64,000 nucleotides of DNA from Flavobacterium tistrianum (GCF_003254545.1 NZ_QJRH01000067.1:186001-250000), one strand, 5' to 3'; shown: positions 7,086 to 17,001, numbered from the stretch's first letter. Made by a program: numbers and translations. The notes: generated from the sequence alone by a model not told the origin.

Positions 7086-9452
7086 TTACTTCTCCAAACT
7101 CTCCAATTCCTCTTTTCTCGTTTTCTTCTTCTCGAAAGTTAAAACCAGCGATGGCAAAACAACCAAGTTAGCAAACATCGCAAAAACCAAAGTACAAGAA
7201 ATTAATCCTCCTAAAGCAATTGTTCCGCTGAAGCTTGATAAAGTAAAAGTGGCAAAACCTAAGATCAAAACGATAGAAGTGTAAAATGTACTTACTCCAG
7301 TTTCTCTCAAAGCGCTGAAAACAGATTTTTTTACTTTTCCTCTATTTTGAGTTAATTCATCTTTGTATTTCGCCATAAACTGAATAGCATTATCAACCGA
7401 GATTCCGAAAGCGATACTGAATACCAAAATCGTCGAAGGTTTTAACGGAATTCCGAAATAACCCATTAATCCAGAAGTAATACAAAGCGGTAAAATATTC
7501 GTAATTAAAGAAGCTGCTACCATTTTGAACGATCTAAACAAGTACAGCATCAAAATTGCAATAGTCAAAATGGCAAACAATAATGATTCAATTAAGTTAT
7601 GCGCCAAATAAGTTGTCCCTTTTTGGAAAACCAATGCTTTTCCTGTAATCGTAACTTCATAACGGTCTTTAGGGAAAATTTCGTCAATTTTTTTGCGAAG
7701 TTTTCCTTCCACTTTTGCCATTTCATCCGTTCCAATATCTTTCATGAAAGTCGTGATTCTCGCATATTGTCCCGTCGAATCCACATACGCTTTCATTAAG
7801 TTTTCTTTGCTGTTTTTGGTTGCATTTTTAGCATAGCCCAAAATAAAAGTCTGTTCTTGAGAAGTCGGCAATTGATAATATTCAGGATTTCCGTTGTAGA
7901 AAGCCTGTTTTGCATATTTAACCAAATTGACAACCGAAACAGGTTTTGCCAATTCTGGAATTTCAGAAATAGTATTCTGCAATTCGTCCATTTTACGAAT
8001 GGTTGACGGTTTCATAACACCTTTTTTCTTTTTGGTGTCAATCATGATTTCAAGAGGCATAACACCGTTGAATTCTTTTTCGTAAAATAAAATATCTTTA
8101 AAGAAAGAAGCGCTTTTTGGCATTTCACCAATCAAACTTCCTGAAACTTTCATCTGTCTAACTCCATTCAAACTCACAAGAAACAGAACAGCGTAAATGC
8201 AATAAACAATTGTCTTTTTGCCTTTAACGATAGTTGTAACTGTATTTAAAAGTGTCGAAATATACGTTTTGTCCAAATGATATAAATGTTTTTCTTTTGG
8301 CAGTGGCATAAAACTGTAAATAATTGGCACGATAAAAAGTGTCAAAGTATAAACAGAAATCACGTTGATAGAAGTTACCAATCCGAACTCAAAAAGCAGT
8401 TCATTTCCTGTAATCATTAAGGTTGCAAAACCAATTGCAGCAGTTAAATTGGTCATAAAAGTTGAATGCCCAATTTTTGAAATCACACGCTGTAAAGCTT
8501 TTGCCTGATTGTTGTGTATTTTGATTTCCTGCTGATATTTGTTGATCAGGAAAATACAGTTGGTAATTCCGATTACGATAATCAGTGGTGGAATAATTGC
8601 TGTTAAAATCGTGATTTTATAACCAAACAATCCCAGTGTCCCAAACGACCAAGTTACGCCGACAATTAAAATACAAATCGAAATAAACGTAGCTCTGAAC
8701 GAACGGAAGAAGAAAAAGAAAATCAAAGAAACGGTCAATAAAGACGCTCCAATGAAAAGTCCGATTTCGCCTTTCATATTATCCGCATTGATTGTACGGA
8801 TGTATGGCATTCCAGAAACTTTAAGGTCGATTCCGGTCGTTTTTTCGAATTTATCGATTTTTGGAACTAAATCATTTAAGATAAAAGTCTTTCTTTCTGC
8901 CGTGTTTACCAGCGCTTTGTTCATGTAAATCGCAGAACGAACGCTTCCGCTTTCTTTGTTAAACAAAAGGCCTTCGTAAAAAGGAAGATTGTGAAACAAA
9001 TCATATTGAACACTTTTTAAATAATTGGCGTCAAGTGCTTTGCTTTCTTCAATAAATGGCGCTAAAACAAACTTTTGGTTTACAGTATCTTTTTCAAGTT
9101 TCTTTAAATCATTCAAAGAAATTACCAAATCAACTTCTTTGGCTTTTTTCAAACCGTTCATTAATTCAGTCCAAGCAGCATAATTTCTTGGTGTAAAGAA
9201 CTTAGGATCTTTAAAACCAATAACAATTAAGTTCCCTTCTTCACCAAATTTGTCTAAGAATTTTTGATAATCTTTATTTGCAATATGATCTTTTGGAAGC
9301 AAGTTGGCTTCGGTATAAGTCATAGAAAGATTCTTCCACTGATAACCAAAGAAAAGAGTTAAAGCAGAAAGTATAACCAGAATCGTAATTCGGTTTTTAA
9401 GTATGATTCGGGCCAATTTTTCCCAAAATCCAACTTGGACAGCGTTTTTCAT
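7086..9452 (-). CDS. MMPL/RND-superfamily exporter (patched-like)
   Basis: 788 residues with the duplicated RND layout. TM1 is near residues 20-38, followed by a large periplasmic loop (about 40-225), then a bundle of hydrophobic segments (about 228-385) containing the GITNCIFLINKY region. A second TM (about 418-435), a second periplasmic loop and a second bundle (about 630-775, with FGISVDNAIQFMAKY) complete the repeat. MMPL proteins move lipids or hydrophobic compounds out of the inner membrane using proton motive force. No adaptor or outer-membrane channel is nearby, which fits a lipid-type MMPL exporter better than tripartite drug efflux. Substrate unknown. A -7 element lies just upstream. 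Confidence 0.88.
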   Translation of the reverse strand: MKNAVQVGFWEKLARIILKNRITILVILSALTLFFGYQWKNLSMTYTEANLLPKDHIANKDYQKFLDKFGEEGNLIVIGFKDPKFFTPRNYAAWTELMNGLKKAKEVDLVISLNDLKKLEKDTVNQKFVLAPFIEESKALDANYLKSVQYDLFHNLPFYEGLLFNKESGSVRSAIYMNKALVNTAERKTFILNDLVPKIDKFEKTTGIDLKVSGMPYIRTINADNMKGEIGLFIGASLLTVSLIFFFFFRSFRATFISICILIVGVTWSFGTLGLFGYKITILTAIIPPLIIVIGITNCIFLINKYQQEIKIHNNQAKALQRVISKIGHSTFMTNLTAAIGFATLMITGNELLFEFGLVTSINVISVYTLTLFIVPIIYSFMPLPKEKHLYHLDKTYISTLLNTVTTIVKGKKTIVYCIYAVLFLVSLNGVRQMKVSGSLIGEMPKSASFFKDILFYEKEFNGVMPLEIMIDTKKKKGVMKPSTIRKMDELQNTISEIPELAKPVSVVNLVKYAKQAFYNGNPEYYQLPTSQEQTFILGYAKNATKNSKENLMKAYVDSTGQYARITTFMKDIGTDEMAKVEGKLRKKIDEIFPKDRYEVTITGKALVFQKGTTYLAHNLIESLLFAILTIAILMLYLFRSFKMVAASLITNILPLCITSGLMGYFGIPLKPSTILVFSIAFGISVDNAIQFMAKYKDELTQNRGKVKKSVFSALRETGVSTFYTSIVLILGFATFTLSSFSGTIALGGLISCTLVFAMFANLVVLPSLVLTFEKKKTRKEELESLEK

Positions 9453-9472
9453 AAAATCTTTAAAAATGGATG

Positions 9473-9480
9473 CAAATGTA
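9473..9480 (-). promoter_or_regulatory. -7 element TACATTTG of the MMPL exporter gene
   Basis: Reverse-strand TACATTTG, an exact TAnnTTTG match, 21 bp upstream of the ATG at 9452. -33 element not evident. Confidence 0.45.
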
Positions 9481-9738
9481 GTGAAAAGTGCTCGAAATCA
9501 TAAATATTCCCTTCTATTTTACTTAACGTTAACACAAATTTGATAGTGCTGTTTTTGCGATAATTTGCCTTGTTTTATCTGTAAACCGTTAGGTTTTCTC
9601 ATATTTGCAAACAATTTCGATTTTAAGAAAGTTTAATTTGAATTGTTTTCTTAACGAAAAAGACTCACGCAGATTCAACAGATTGAAGCAGATTCAGTAA
9701 TTTTATTCTTGAATTGACTTAAATATAAAATCACGCAA

Positions 9739-10500
9739 ATGCAGCAAAACAATACAACCACTTTTATTTTTCTGGCAATTCTATTGCTTTTAGTTGTCAT
9801 TATTTGTTTTATGGTGTATCAATTAATGCAAACCAAAAAAGCAAAAGAAGATGCCGAAAAAAGTTTTTATGCTTTAGAATCAAAAGTCAATGATTTGCAA
9901 TTGGAAAATTTGGAATCAAAACTGAATCCGCATTTGTTTAAGAATATTTTAAACTCGATCCAGTCGCATGCTTACCAGACGTATTTTGCTTTAGATAAAT
10001 TGGCCAATGTTCTGGATTATATTCTTTACGAAAGCAAAAAGAAATTTGTAACGGCCAAAGAAGAAATTGATTTTGCGATGAATTTAATCGAAATCAATAA
10101 AATTAAAATCAGTCCGCTTTTTGAACTTAAAGTCAAAACCAATATCAATCAAGAAGACAAATTGTACGATCAGCCTTTGCTGGCGCCTTTAATTTCGATT
10201 GATTTAATTGAGAATGCTTTTAAACACGCCGATCTTCAAAGTGCAGATGCTTTTATTTCGGTAGTTTTTGAATTTAAAAATAATGCTTTTTTTATGACGG
10301 TTTCCAACAAAATCTCTGATAAAAAAGTACTGAAAAAAGAGCGAAGCGGTTTTGGCCACGCGACTTTAGAACATCGACTGCGAATTATTTACAAGAATAA
10401 TTTCAAACTCGATAAGTTTGTAGAAAATGACGTTTACATTGCTCATCTAAAAATAGATTTACTTGAATACAAAACTGAAATGCTTGCTTCTGGACGATGA
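9739..10500 (+). CDS. LytS/YehU-type sensor histidine kinase
   Basis: 253 residues. One N-terminal membrane segment (about 8-28) leads into a short coiled linker, then a His_kinase-type domain (LESKLNPHLFKNILNSI, phospho-accepting H65) and an HATPase with N box LIENAFKHA and the GFGHATLEHRLRIIY lid/G box. There is no periplasmic sensor domain, so the stimulus is probably sensed in or near the membrane or through a partner. The 3' end overlaps the response regulator gene by 38 bp, so the two are co-transcribed. The 286-bp gap upstream holds a CACGCAGATT-type repeat and no clear promoter. Confidence 0.9.
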   Translation: MQQNNTTTFIFLAILLLLVVIICFMVYQLMQTKKAKEDAEKSFYALESKVNDLQLENLESKLNPHLFKNILNSIQSHAYQTYFALDKLANVLDYILYESKKKFVTAKEEIDFAMNLIEINKIKISPLFELKVKTNINQEDKLYDQPLLAPLISIDLIENAFKHADLQSADAFISVVFEFKNNAFFMTVSNKISDKKVLKKERSGFGHATLEHRLRIIYKNNFKLDKFVENDVYIAHLKIDLLEYKTEMLASGR

Positions 10501-11182
10501 GATTCCAGGATTGACTTATTTGAAAATGCTTTGTGAGCAAATTCCAGAATTGGAAATTGTAAAAACATTTAATAATCCTGAAAAACTTTTGTCTGATATT
10601 CCCGAACTGGATTTTGATCTCTTAATTTCTGATATCGAAATGCCAGGAATTGATGGTTTGCATTTGGCCGAAATGTTAGATAACAAATTGGTTATTTTCT
10701 GTACGGCCTATAAAGAATATGCGGCAGAAGCTTTTAATATTGATGCCGTAGATTATATCACCAAACCTGTGAAATTGGAACGTCTCCAAAAAGCAGTTTC
10801 TAAGGCTTTTGAACGTTTCGATAAATCGGATAATTCGAAAAAATTCATTCAACTTAATACTGACAAAGGAAAAACGTTATTGTATTTTAATAAAATCCAG
10901 TATATCACAACAACATTAAGCGACAGTCGGGATAAAACAGTTTTGTTAACTGACGGTAGTTTTCTGAATTTAAAAAACGTAAAATTCGATACACTTTTAA
11001 ACGAATTGCCCGATTCCGATTTCTGCCGAATCAATAAAAAAGAAATTGTAGCTGTAAAAGCCATCAAATTCTTTAATCACAATGAAATTGTGCTTCATCA
11101 TTTAGAAGAAAATAATAAAAATACTGCTCTAATTCTGAGCGAAACCTATCGTTCTGATTTTTTGAAAAAGGTAAAATTATAA
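10463..11182 (+). CDS. LytR/AlgR-type response regulator (receiver + LytTR)
   Basis: 239 residues. The receiver domain starts at once (CLLLDDEIPG, acidic pocket D11/D12), with phospho-accepting D57 in LLISDIEMPG and conserved Lys in YITKPV. A LytTR DNA-binding domain occupies about 140-239. Start choice: an in-frame TAG at 10454-10456 blocks any upstream start, and the first plausible initiator is TTG at 10463; the next in-frame ATG would delete the receiver's acidic pocket. The gene therefore starts with TTG inside the kinase gene, overlapping it by 38 bp. Partner of the LytS-type kinase; targets unknown. Confidence 0.88.
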   Translation: MNTKLKCLLLDDEIPGLTYLKMLCEQIPELEIVKTFNNPEKLLSDIPELDFDLLISDIEMPGIDGLHLAEMLDNKLVIFCTAYKEYAAEAFNIDAVDYITKPVKLERLQKAVSKAFERFDKSDNSKKFIQLNTDKGKTLLYFNKIQYITTTLSDSRDKTVLLTDGSFLNLKNVKFDTLLNELPDSDFCRINKKEIVAVKAIKFFNHNEIVLHHLEENNKNTALILSETYRSDFLKKVKL

Positions 11183-11295
11183 CTTATTACAAAGTTTTTC
11201 CGACTTGTTACATACATTGAAAATTAGCTGGAAATTTGCTTTTTCACTTAAAACTCAGTTCTGATATTTGCTGCAATAAATCAAAAGAACGAGTT

Positions 11296-13566
11296 ATGAA
11301 TAACATTAAGAACTCTTTATTCTACGTAACCATTATTGGTGGTTTTACAGCGCTAATCTATTGGGTAATTTCAAAAGGCGCCGCATTAGAAGTGGGGCGA
11401 AATATTGTAAAGAAAAGTGTTGAAAGCAATCATTGGAAAGACTTTCTTCATTCTATGGTTGATAATCTACAGCATCCTTTGGCCATTTTATTGGCGCAGA
11501 TCGTTACCATCATTTTAGTAGCACGTTTATTTGGATGGTTTTTTAGAAAAATAGGACAGCCGTCTGTAATTGGCGAAATGATCGCGGGAATTGTCTTAGG
11601 GCCTTCTTTGGTCGGAATGTATTTTCCAGAATTTTCGGCGGTTTTGTTTCCAAAAGAATCTTTAGGCAATCTACAGTTCTTAAGCCAAATCGGTTTAATC
11701 CTTTTCATGTTTGTTATCGGAATGGAATTGGATTTGAAAGTGCTAAAAAATAAAGCGCATGATGCTGTTGTTATCAGTCACGCAAGTATTGTAATTCCGT
11801 TTGCTTTAGGATTATCATTGGCTTATTTTATTTATGAAATCTATGCTCCGATGGGAGTAGAATTTTCTTCTTTCGGATTGTTTATGGGTATTGCTATGAG
11901 TATCACAGCTTTTCCTGTTTTAGCTAGAATTGTCCAAGAACGAGGCATGCAGAAAACGAAACTAGGAACTATTGCTATTACTTGTGCAGCTGCAGATGAT
12001 ATTACAGCTTGGTGTATTTTGGCAGTGGTTATTGCAATTGTAAAAGCAGGTTCGCTTTTAAGTTCGCTATATGTAATCGGAATGGCGATTTTGTATGTAA
12101 TAATAATGCTTAAAATTGTTCGTCCATTCTTAAAAAGAGTAGGAGATTTGAATGCAACGCGCGAAAGCTTGAACAAACCTGTTGTTGCAATTTTCTTTAT
12201 TACGCTTTTAATTTCTGCTTACGCATCAGAATTAATCGGAATTCACGCTTTGTTTGGAGCATTTTTAGCGGGAGCAATAATGCCTGAAAACAATAAATTC
12301 AGAAATATATTTATTGAAAAAGTTGAAGACGTTTCAATCATTGTTCTTTTGCCATTATTTTTCGTGTTTACTGGTTTGCGTACACAAATAGGGTTATTGA
12401 ATGATCCAGAATTATGGAAAATTACTGGTTTGATCATTTTGGTTGCTGTAGTTGGTAAATTTTTCGGTAGCGCTTTGGCTGCAAAATTCATGGGACAGAA
12501 CTGGAAAGACAGTTTATCCATTGGTGCCTTAATGAACACCAGAGGATTAATGGAATTGGTGGTTTTAAATATTGGTTATGACTTAGGAGTGTTATCAACA
12601 GAGATTTTTACTATGATGGTAATTATGGCTTTGGTGACTACTTTTATGACAGGCCCAGCATTAGATTTTATCGGATTTATTTTTAAAGATAAAGCAACAG
12701 CTGTTCCAGAAGAGATCGGAGCCAAAAGCAAGTATAAAATTCTGCTTTCATTTGCCACTCCAGAAAGAGGCAAAAAATTACTTCAAATCGCAAATAGCTT
12801 AGTCAAAAAACAAGGAGACAATTCTATTGTAACGGCAATGCATTTGTCTTTAAGTACTGAAGTCCATTCATTTGATATTAAAGAGCACGAACGCAAAATG
12901 TTGGTTCCTGTAATTGAAGAATCAGAACGTTTGAATCAGAATGTGGTGAGTTTGTTTAAAGTTTCTAATGATATTGACTCGGATATTATTGATACTGCAA
13001 ATCAAGGCGAATATGATTTACTGCTTATTGGTTTAGGACAATCTATTTTTGAAGGAACTTTACTCGGAAAAATTCTTGGTTTTACGACTAGAATTGTAAA
13101 TCCAGATCGTTTGATTGACAAGTTTACAGGAAAAGAAGGATTGTTTGAAAATTCTCCATTTGATGAAAGAACACGACATATTATTGCTAAAGCTAAAATG
13201 CCAGTTGGAATTTTCATCGAAAAAAATCTGGAAGAAGTCAATCAAGTCTTTATACCTGTTTTTAGCAAGGAAGATGCTTTTTTAATTGATTATGCTAAAA
13301 AACTAATCAATAATAACGGTTCTCAAATTACAGTTTTAGATGCTGGTGGAGAAGTGAAAAATACAAGAGATATTCAAGAAACCATTCGTTCTATTGAGCA
13401 GATTGCCCCAAATCACATCATGGTTATGAATGACAGAACCTTGAAGAAAGAGTTTTTAGAAAGCCAAGATTTGATGATTATCAGTCTAGAAAGCTGGAAA
13501 AAACTAATAGAATCTCAAAGTATTTGGCTGAATAATTCTCCATCAGTTTTGATTCTTAAACCATAG
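11296..13566 (+). CDS. CPA2-family cation/proton antiporter with cytoplasmic USP-like tail
   Basis: 756 residues from the ATG at 11296; the open frame extends 60 bp upstream but without membrane-protein character. An N-terminal TM (about 9-27) precedes a Na+/H+-exchanger domain (about 60-465) with 11-12 hydrophobic segments. IGEMIAGIVLGPSLVG, SITAFPVLARI and the paired acids in ITCAAADDITAWC (the ion-binding DD/ND-type motif) are the CPA2 signatures. The C-terminal about 280 residues are soluble and resemble two universal-stress-protein-like halves (LLSFATPERGKKLLQIA ... LLIGLG). Likely K+ or Na+/H+ exchange in the inner membrane. Followed by a hairpin terminator. Confidence 0.9.
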   Translation: MNNIKNSLFYVTIIGGFTALIYWVISKGAALEVGRNIVKKSVESNHWKDFLHSMVDNLQHPLAILLAQIVTIILVARLFGWFFRKIGQPSVIGEMIAGIVLGPSLVGMYFPEFSAVLFPKESLGNLQFLSQIGLILFMFVIGMELDLKVLKNKAHDAVVISHASIVIPFALGLSLAYFIYEIYAPMGVEFSSFGLFMGIAMSITAFPVLARIVQERGMQKTKLGTIAITCAAADDITAWCILAVVIAIVKAGSLLSSLYVIGMAILYVIIMLKIVRPFLKRVGDLNATRESLNKPVVAIFFITLLISAYASELIGIHALFGAFLAGAIMPENNKFRNIFIEKVEDVSIIVLLPLFFVFTGLRTQIGLLNDPELWKITGLIILVAVVGKFFGSALAAKFMGQNWKDSLSIGALMNTRGLMELVVLNIGYDLGVLSTEIFTMMVIMALVTTFMTGPALDFIGFIFKDKATAVPEEIGAKSKYKILLSFATPERGKKLLQIANSLVKKQGDNSIVTAMHLSLSTEVHSFDIKEHERKMLVPVIEESERLNQNVVSLFKVSNDIDSDIIDTANQGEYDLLLIGLGQSIFEGTLLGKILGFTTRIVNPDRLIDKFTGKEGLFENSPFDERTRHIIAKAKMPVGIFIEKNLEEVNQVFIPVFSKEDAFLIDYAKKLINNNGSQITVLDAGGEVKNTRDIQETIRSIEQIAPNHIMVMNDRTLKKEFLESQDLMIISLESWKKLIESQSIWLNNSPSVLILKP

Positions 13567-13589
13567 AGTTTTTAAGTTCCAAAATTTTA

Positions 13590-13630
13590 AAATCCCAAAT
13601 TCCAAGAATCAATTGGAGTTGGGATTTTTT
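13590..13630 (+). terminator. terminator hairpin after the antiporter gene
   Basis: AAAATCCCAA ... TTGGGATTTTTT inverted repeat with inner complementary TTCCAA/TTGGA arms, 24 bp after the stop. Same AATCCCAA style as the terminators after leuS (25811) and tyrS (41249). Confidence 0.65.
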
Positions 13631-13653
13631 ATTCTGTACCAATATTCTGTAGA

Positions 13654-13720
13654 GACGCATGCAGTGCGTCTAGTCCATGATGATATTCTTTGCGTAGACG
13701 CACTGTGGTGCGTCTACGCA
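13654..13720. repeat. paired GACGCA/TGCGTC palindromes
   Basis: Two adjacent hairpins: GACGCATGCAGTGCGTC (13654-13670) and a 30-bp one with 13-bp arms TGCGTAGACGCAC / GTGCGTCTACGCA around TGTG (13691-13720). More G+C-rich than the surroundings. Looks like a REP-type dispersed element. No gene in the 13567-13842 gap. Confidence 0.65.
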
Positions 13721-13809
13721 GATATAGGTTGTGTTAATTTTTGCCTTCAAATTGGGGTTTGGGATTTTTTTTTACGAAGTCTCGTATCATATATGTTCAA
13801 TAAAGCAGC

Positions 13810-13817
13810 TATATTTG
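13810..13817 (+). promoter_or_regulatory. -7 element TATATTTG of the ankyrin gene
   Basis: Exact TAnnTTTG match 25 bp upstream of the ATG at 13843; no good -33. Confidence 0.5.
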
Positions 13818-13842
13818 TAGGATTTTATTTTAAAATTTTGTC

Positions 13843-14283
13843 ATGAAAAAATTTGATGATACCCAACTTTATAAATTATTATATGGAAAAGATTTTTCTA
13901 ATATTAAAGATTTCTTAGAAAAATACGGTTTAGATAGCGTTGATCGAAATGGTCGTACTTTTTTAATGACTGCAGTTGTAGATAGTGATGAAGAATTGGT
14001 GAGAAATCTTCTATTGATTGGTTGCGATATTGATAAACAAGACGAACAAGGTTTAACGGCTTTACATTTATCTGCAATGAATAATAAAACGGATTCGATT
14101 AAAATTTTACTTGATTTTAAAGCAGATGTTAATCTTGTAGATAATATGGGAAATTCAGCTTTATGGCGTGCTGCGATGGAATTGGAAAGTGATTCAGAGA
14201 TAATTAAACTCCTATTAGAAAATGGAGCAGATGTAAATTTAGAAAACAAAAATGGTGTCTCTCCTAAAGATCTTTTAGGGTGA
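13843..14283 (+). CDS. ankyrin-repeat protein
   Basis: 146 residues. About three ankyrin repeats fill the protein from residue 33 (NGRTFLMTAVVDSDEELVRNL, GLTALHLSAMNNKTDSIKIL, GNSALWRAAMELESDSEIIKL) and end in GADVNLENKNGVSP. No signal peptide or TM, so cytoplasmic. Ankyrin repeats bind proteins; small stand-alone ones like this are often toxin-immunity proteins or orphan binding scaffolds, but no toxin lies next to it and I infer no specific role. It has its own -7 element and is monocistronic. Confidence 0.85.
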   Translation: MKKFDDTQLYKLLYGKDFSNIKDFLEKYGLDSVDRNGRTFLMTAVVDSDEELVRNLLLIGCDIDKQDEQGLTALHLSAMNNKTDSIKILLDFKADVNLVDNMGNSALWRAAMELESDSEIIKLLLENGADVNLENKNGVSPKDLLG

Positions 14284-14346
14284 TATTTTTTCAATTTTTA
14301 AAGATTAAATTCCAATTTTAGTTATTGAAGTTTGGGATTTTTTTTA

Positions 14347-14486
14347 GTCACGAATTCACGAATTTTAATGAATTTTTTTACGCGGTACTTGTCAATAATT
14401 TCACAAATTACCGCTAGGTTAATTTGTGAAATTCATCGGTAAAGTTTTCATAAAGTTTAAGTAGATAAATTTGTGAATTCGTGGCG
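14347..14486. repeat. GTCACGAATTCACGAATT ... AATTTGTGAATTCGTGGCG inverted repeat pair
   Basis: Arms at 14347-14364 and 14468-14486 are diverged complements of the palindrome at 7011, here split by about 100 bp that hold a second small imperfect inverted repeat (AATTTCACAAATT / AATTTGTGAAATT). Lies between the convergent ankyrin and DUF5686 genes. Confidence 0.55.
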
Positions 14487-14505
14487 AAAAAATGATTTTG
14501 AGAAA

Positions 14506-17001
14506 TTAAAGCCCCAAATCAAGAACATAAGAAATCTTAACGGCGATATTGTCTTCAAACCTCATTAACTGATTTGGTCCATATCTATAGAATCCGCCTA
14601 AACCAAAACCTTTAAAAATTCTGTTCAATTCTAATCCCGATTCAAAATAACCTTTATCCAACGTTTTGTAAGCTGGACCAACGTGCTGTTCTGGATTTTC
14701 CATGCTTCCCCAAGCCATTCTGGTAACTAAAACCAATGATGGACGAACTTTCCTCATTATTCTAATTCGGTCGAAGCCATGTTTAATTTGAAACATCAGA
14801 TATTGACTCGAAAAAAATTCGTTAAAAAACATCGTTTCAAAAGAATTTCTCCCTGCAAAAGTAATACGCTGAATAACTGTTTCCTTTGTTAAGTTGTTAG
14901 GAGCTGTGTTGTATAAATGCGTAATAGGAACATCTCCCATTGCTAGACCTCCTTGTAAAAGCAAACTTGTTTTCTGACGGTTTAAGTACTGTTTTTCGTA
15001 TTCAGCTTTAAAATCTATTTTGCTAAAAGTAAAATCGTTTTCAAAAACATTTGGCAATGATTGTGTGTATTGGAACGTAAAACGAGGAAATTTTTTATCA
15101 CTTTCAGTTCTTCCAGTTGGAGTTTGCATATAATTACTGAAAGGCGCCCAAACTATAGAAAGCATTGCTGTAGTCATAATATAGTTAGAATACAGTTTTC
15201 CGTTAAGATTATAGAGATAATCAAATTTTGGTTCGATATAATTTCTTGAAAGCTCTAGAACAGCCTCAGTTTTCGGAATAAATTTGGTTTGAACATTGGC
15301 ACGCCATCCAACATATTCATAAAAAGTACTAATGTTGATTGGACGCGGATCGTAAATTTTAAAAACGCGTTTATCAACAGAAAAAACTGTACTTGCAATC
15401 TCTCGTACATCATCTGCATAATATCCATTAAACCAAGTGTTGGTATGTTTGTCTAGCAAAACGCCACCGCCGATGCTATATTTAAAAACACCATCTTTTG
15501 TTCCATAAGCGCCATAACCTTCAACACGGAAATATTTAGACAAACGATCATTTGTAATACCTCCAACACCTAAGCGAAAACCTTCATAATTGTTATAACT
15601 TATGATTTTTTTTAAATCTAAATCGATAGGGCCAATTGGATAAAAACCATTGATGATTTTTCGGCCAATTCCTAAACGTTTTTCAATCCTATTTCGAACC
15701 GAAAGACTGTCAAGTAGTAAATATGTTTTTTGGCTTTTTAAATCAAGATTTTCTTTTCTATAAGCTTCCCAGAAACTTTCAGGTTTTTTTGCTGCATCAT
15801 CTTTAATTTCGATATAAAGCGACGGGGTTTTTATTGGAGTGTCAGTATTTACGCGAATATCAAAGCTATTGCTTTCTGAAAGCAGATAGGTAAAGTCTGA
15901 AGCCACTTTTTTTCTGCGTTCGAAATTGTCCTCAACATCTCCGTCAAATTGAATGGTACCTCCTAAAATTCTAATATCGTCGTCATTTTTTCCTTTTACG
16001 ATTTTAAAAGTGGTATTGCTCTGAAACCAGATTTTTTCTTTCGGAATATATTCAAATTCATGAATGCCGCTGATGTCCAAAACGCCTTTAATTCGCATTA
16101 CCGCTTTCGCGACAGCGTAATTTTCTTTATCGATATATAAAACCCCTTCCAGTCCAGAAGTTCTGTATTTAGATTTATTTTTGAAGTAAATCATATACAC
16201 ATCACGGCCTTTTATGGTAACAGTGTCCAATAATTTGTAATTATAGCTTGAAGGAGCATTTTTAGAAATTGGGTTTTCGTATTTGGTTTCGAATAATTCA
16301 TAATTAGAATCATAAATCGAAATAGATTGAAGGTTGAAAGCCAAAACTTCGTAAATAGGCTGCTTGAAACCCGCTATTTTTGTTCCTAAAACAGTTTCCT
16401 TCAGTTTGTTGTTTCCAAACTGATATTGAGAAACTTTTTCGGTCTGAAACAAATGCTGTTTGCTTACAATTTCTTTAAACTTATAATCAGAAGAGTCAAT
16501 GTTAATGATCTTTTTGTTTAAATCTTTGTATGCTGCCGAAGTATCGATACGCCCGTCAATCGAATCTGGATTGGCAGTTACGATAAGTTTGTTATAGGTT
16601 TTATATTCAAAATTATTGAGTTTCTTCTGCGGATCGTTTGCCGATTTATTGGCAATAACTTTTTTTATTATCGTTAAAGCAGGGTTTTCATTAGAAACTA
16701 CAACTTCTTTTAAATCGTCTGTTTTCTGTAAAAGTGAAATCGAATAAAAGGTTTTGCTGTTAATTAAGGCAATATTTTTTGATTGAAAACCGATATAAGA
16801 AACCGTAAGAGAGGTCGCAGAGGAACTGATTTTAAAAATAAATTTTCCGTCAACATCTGTAATCGTGTTATTGTTTTCTGAAGTGGTAATGGTGGCAAAC
16901 GGAAGAGGTTTGTTGTTTGAATCGGTTACGATTCCGTTTATTTGAATTTGCGCTTGAAGTGTAAGCGTAAAAAACAAAGTCAAAAAACAAAATAGCTTCA
17001 T
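14506..17001 (-). CDS. DUF5686 outer-membrane protein with N-terminal carboxypeptidase-like domain
   Basis: 831 residues. Signal peptide (1-18, LTLFFTLTLQAQ), a CarboxypepD_reg-like Ig-fold domain (about 20-95, GIVTDSNNKPLPFATITT ... GKFIFKI), then the DUF5686 body ending in beta-barrel-like strands with a final aromatic-rich strand (IAVKISYVLDLGL). Architecture fits an outer-membrane protein related to SusC-type receptors but without a TonB plug. Function unknown. It follows pyrH-frr on the same strand but is separated by a strong terminator and has its own promoter. Confidence 0.88.
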   Translation of the reverse strand: MKLFCFLTLFFTLTLQAQIQINGIVTDSNNKPLPFATITTSENNNTITDVDGKFIFKISSSATSLTVSYIGFQSKNIALINSKTFYSISLLQKTDDLKEVVVSNENPALTIIKKVIANKSANDPQKKLNNFEYKTYNKLIVTANPDSIDGRIDTSAAYKDLNKKIINIDSSDYKFKEIVSKQHLFQTEKVSQYQFGNNKLKETVLGTKIAGFKQPIYEVLAFNLQSISIYDSNYELFETKYENPISKNAPSSYNYKLLDTVTIKGRDVYMIYFKNKSKYRTSGLEGVLYIDKENYAVAKAVMRIKGVLDISGIHEFEYIPKEKIWFQSNTTFKIVKGKNDDDIRILGGTIQFDGDVEDNFERRKKVASDFTYLLSESNSFDIRVNTDTPIKTPSLYIEIKDDAAKKPESFWEAYRKENLDLKSQKTYLLLDSLSVRNRIEKRLGIGRKIINGFYPIGPIDLDLKKIISYNNYEGFRLGVGGITNDRLSKYFRVEGYGAYGTKDGVFKYSIGGGVLLDKHTNTWFNGYYADDVREIASTVFSVDKRVFKIYDPRPINISTFYEYVGWRANVQTKFIPKTEAVLELSRNYIEPKFDYLYNLNGKLYSNYIMTTAMLSIVWAPFSNYMQTPTGRTESDKKFPRFTFQYTQSLPNVFENDFTFSKIDFKAEYEKQYLNRQKTSLLLQGGLAMGDVPITHLYNTAPNNLTKETVIQRITFAGRNSFETMFFNEFFSSQYLMFQIKHGFDRIRIMRKVRPSLVLVTRMAWGSMENPEQHVGPAYKTLDKGYFESGLELNRIFKGFGLGGFYRYGPNQLMRFEDNIAVKISYVLDLGL

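Noticed and set aside
13613-13846. 77-codon plus-strand open frame between the antiporter and ankyrin genes
   Set aside because: It runs through a terminator and the GACGCA palindromes, and overlaps the ankyrin start; composition is not protein-like.
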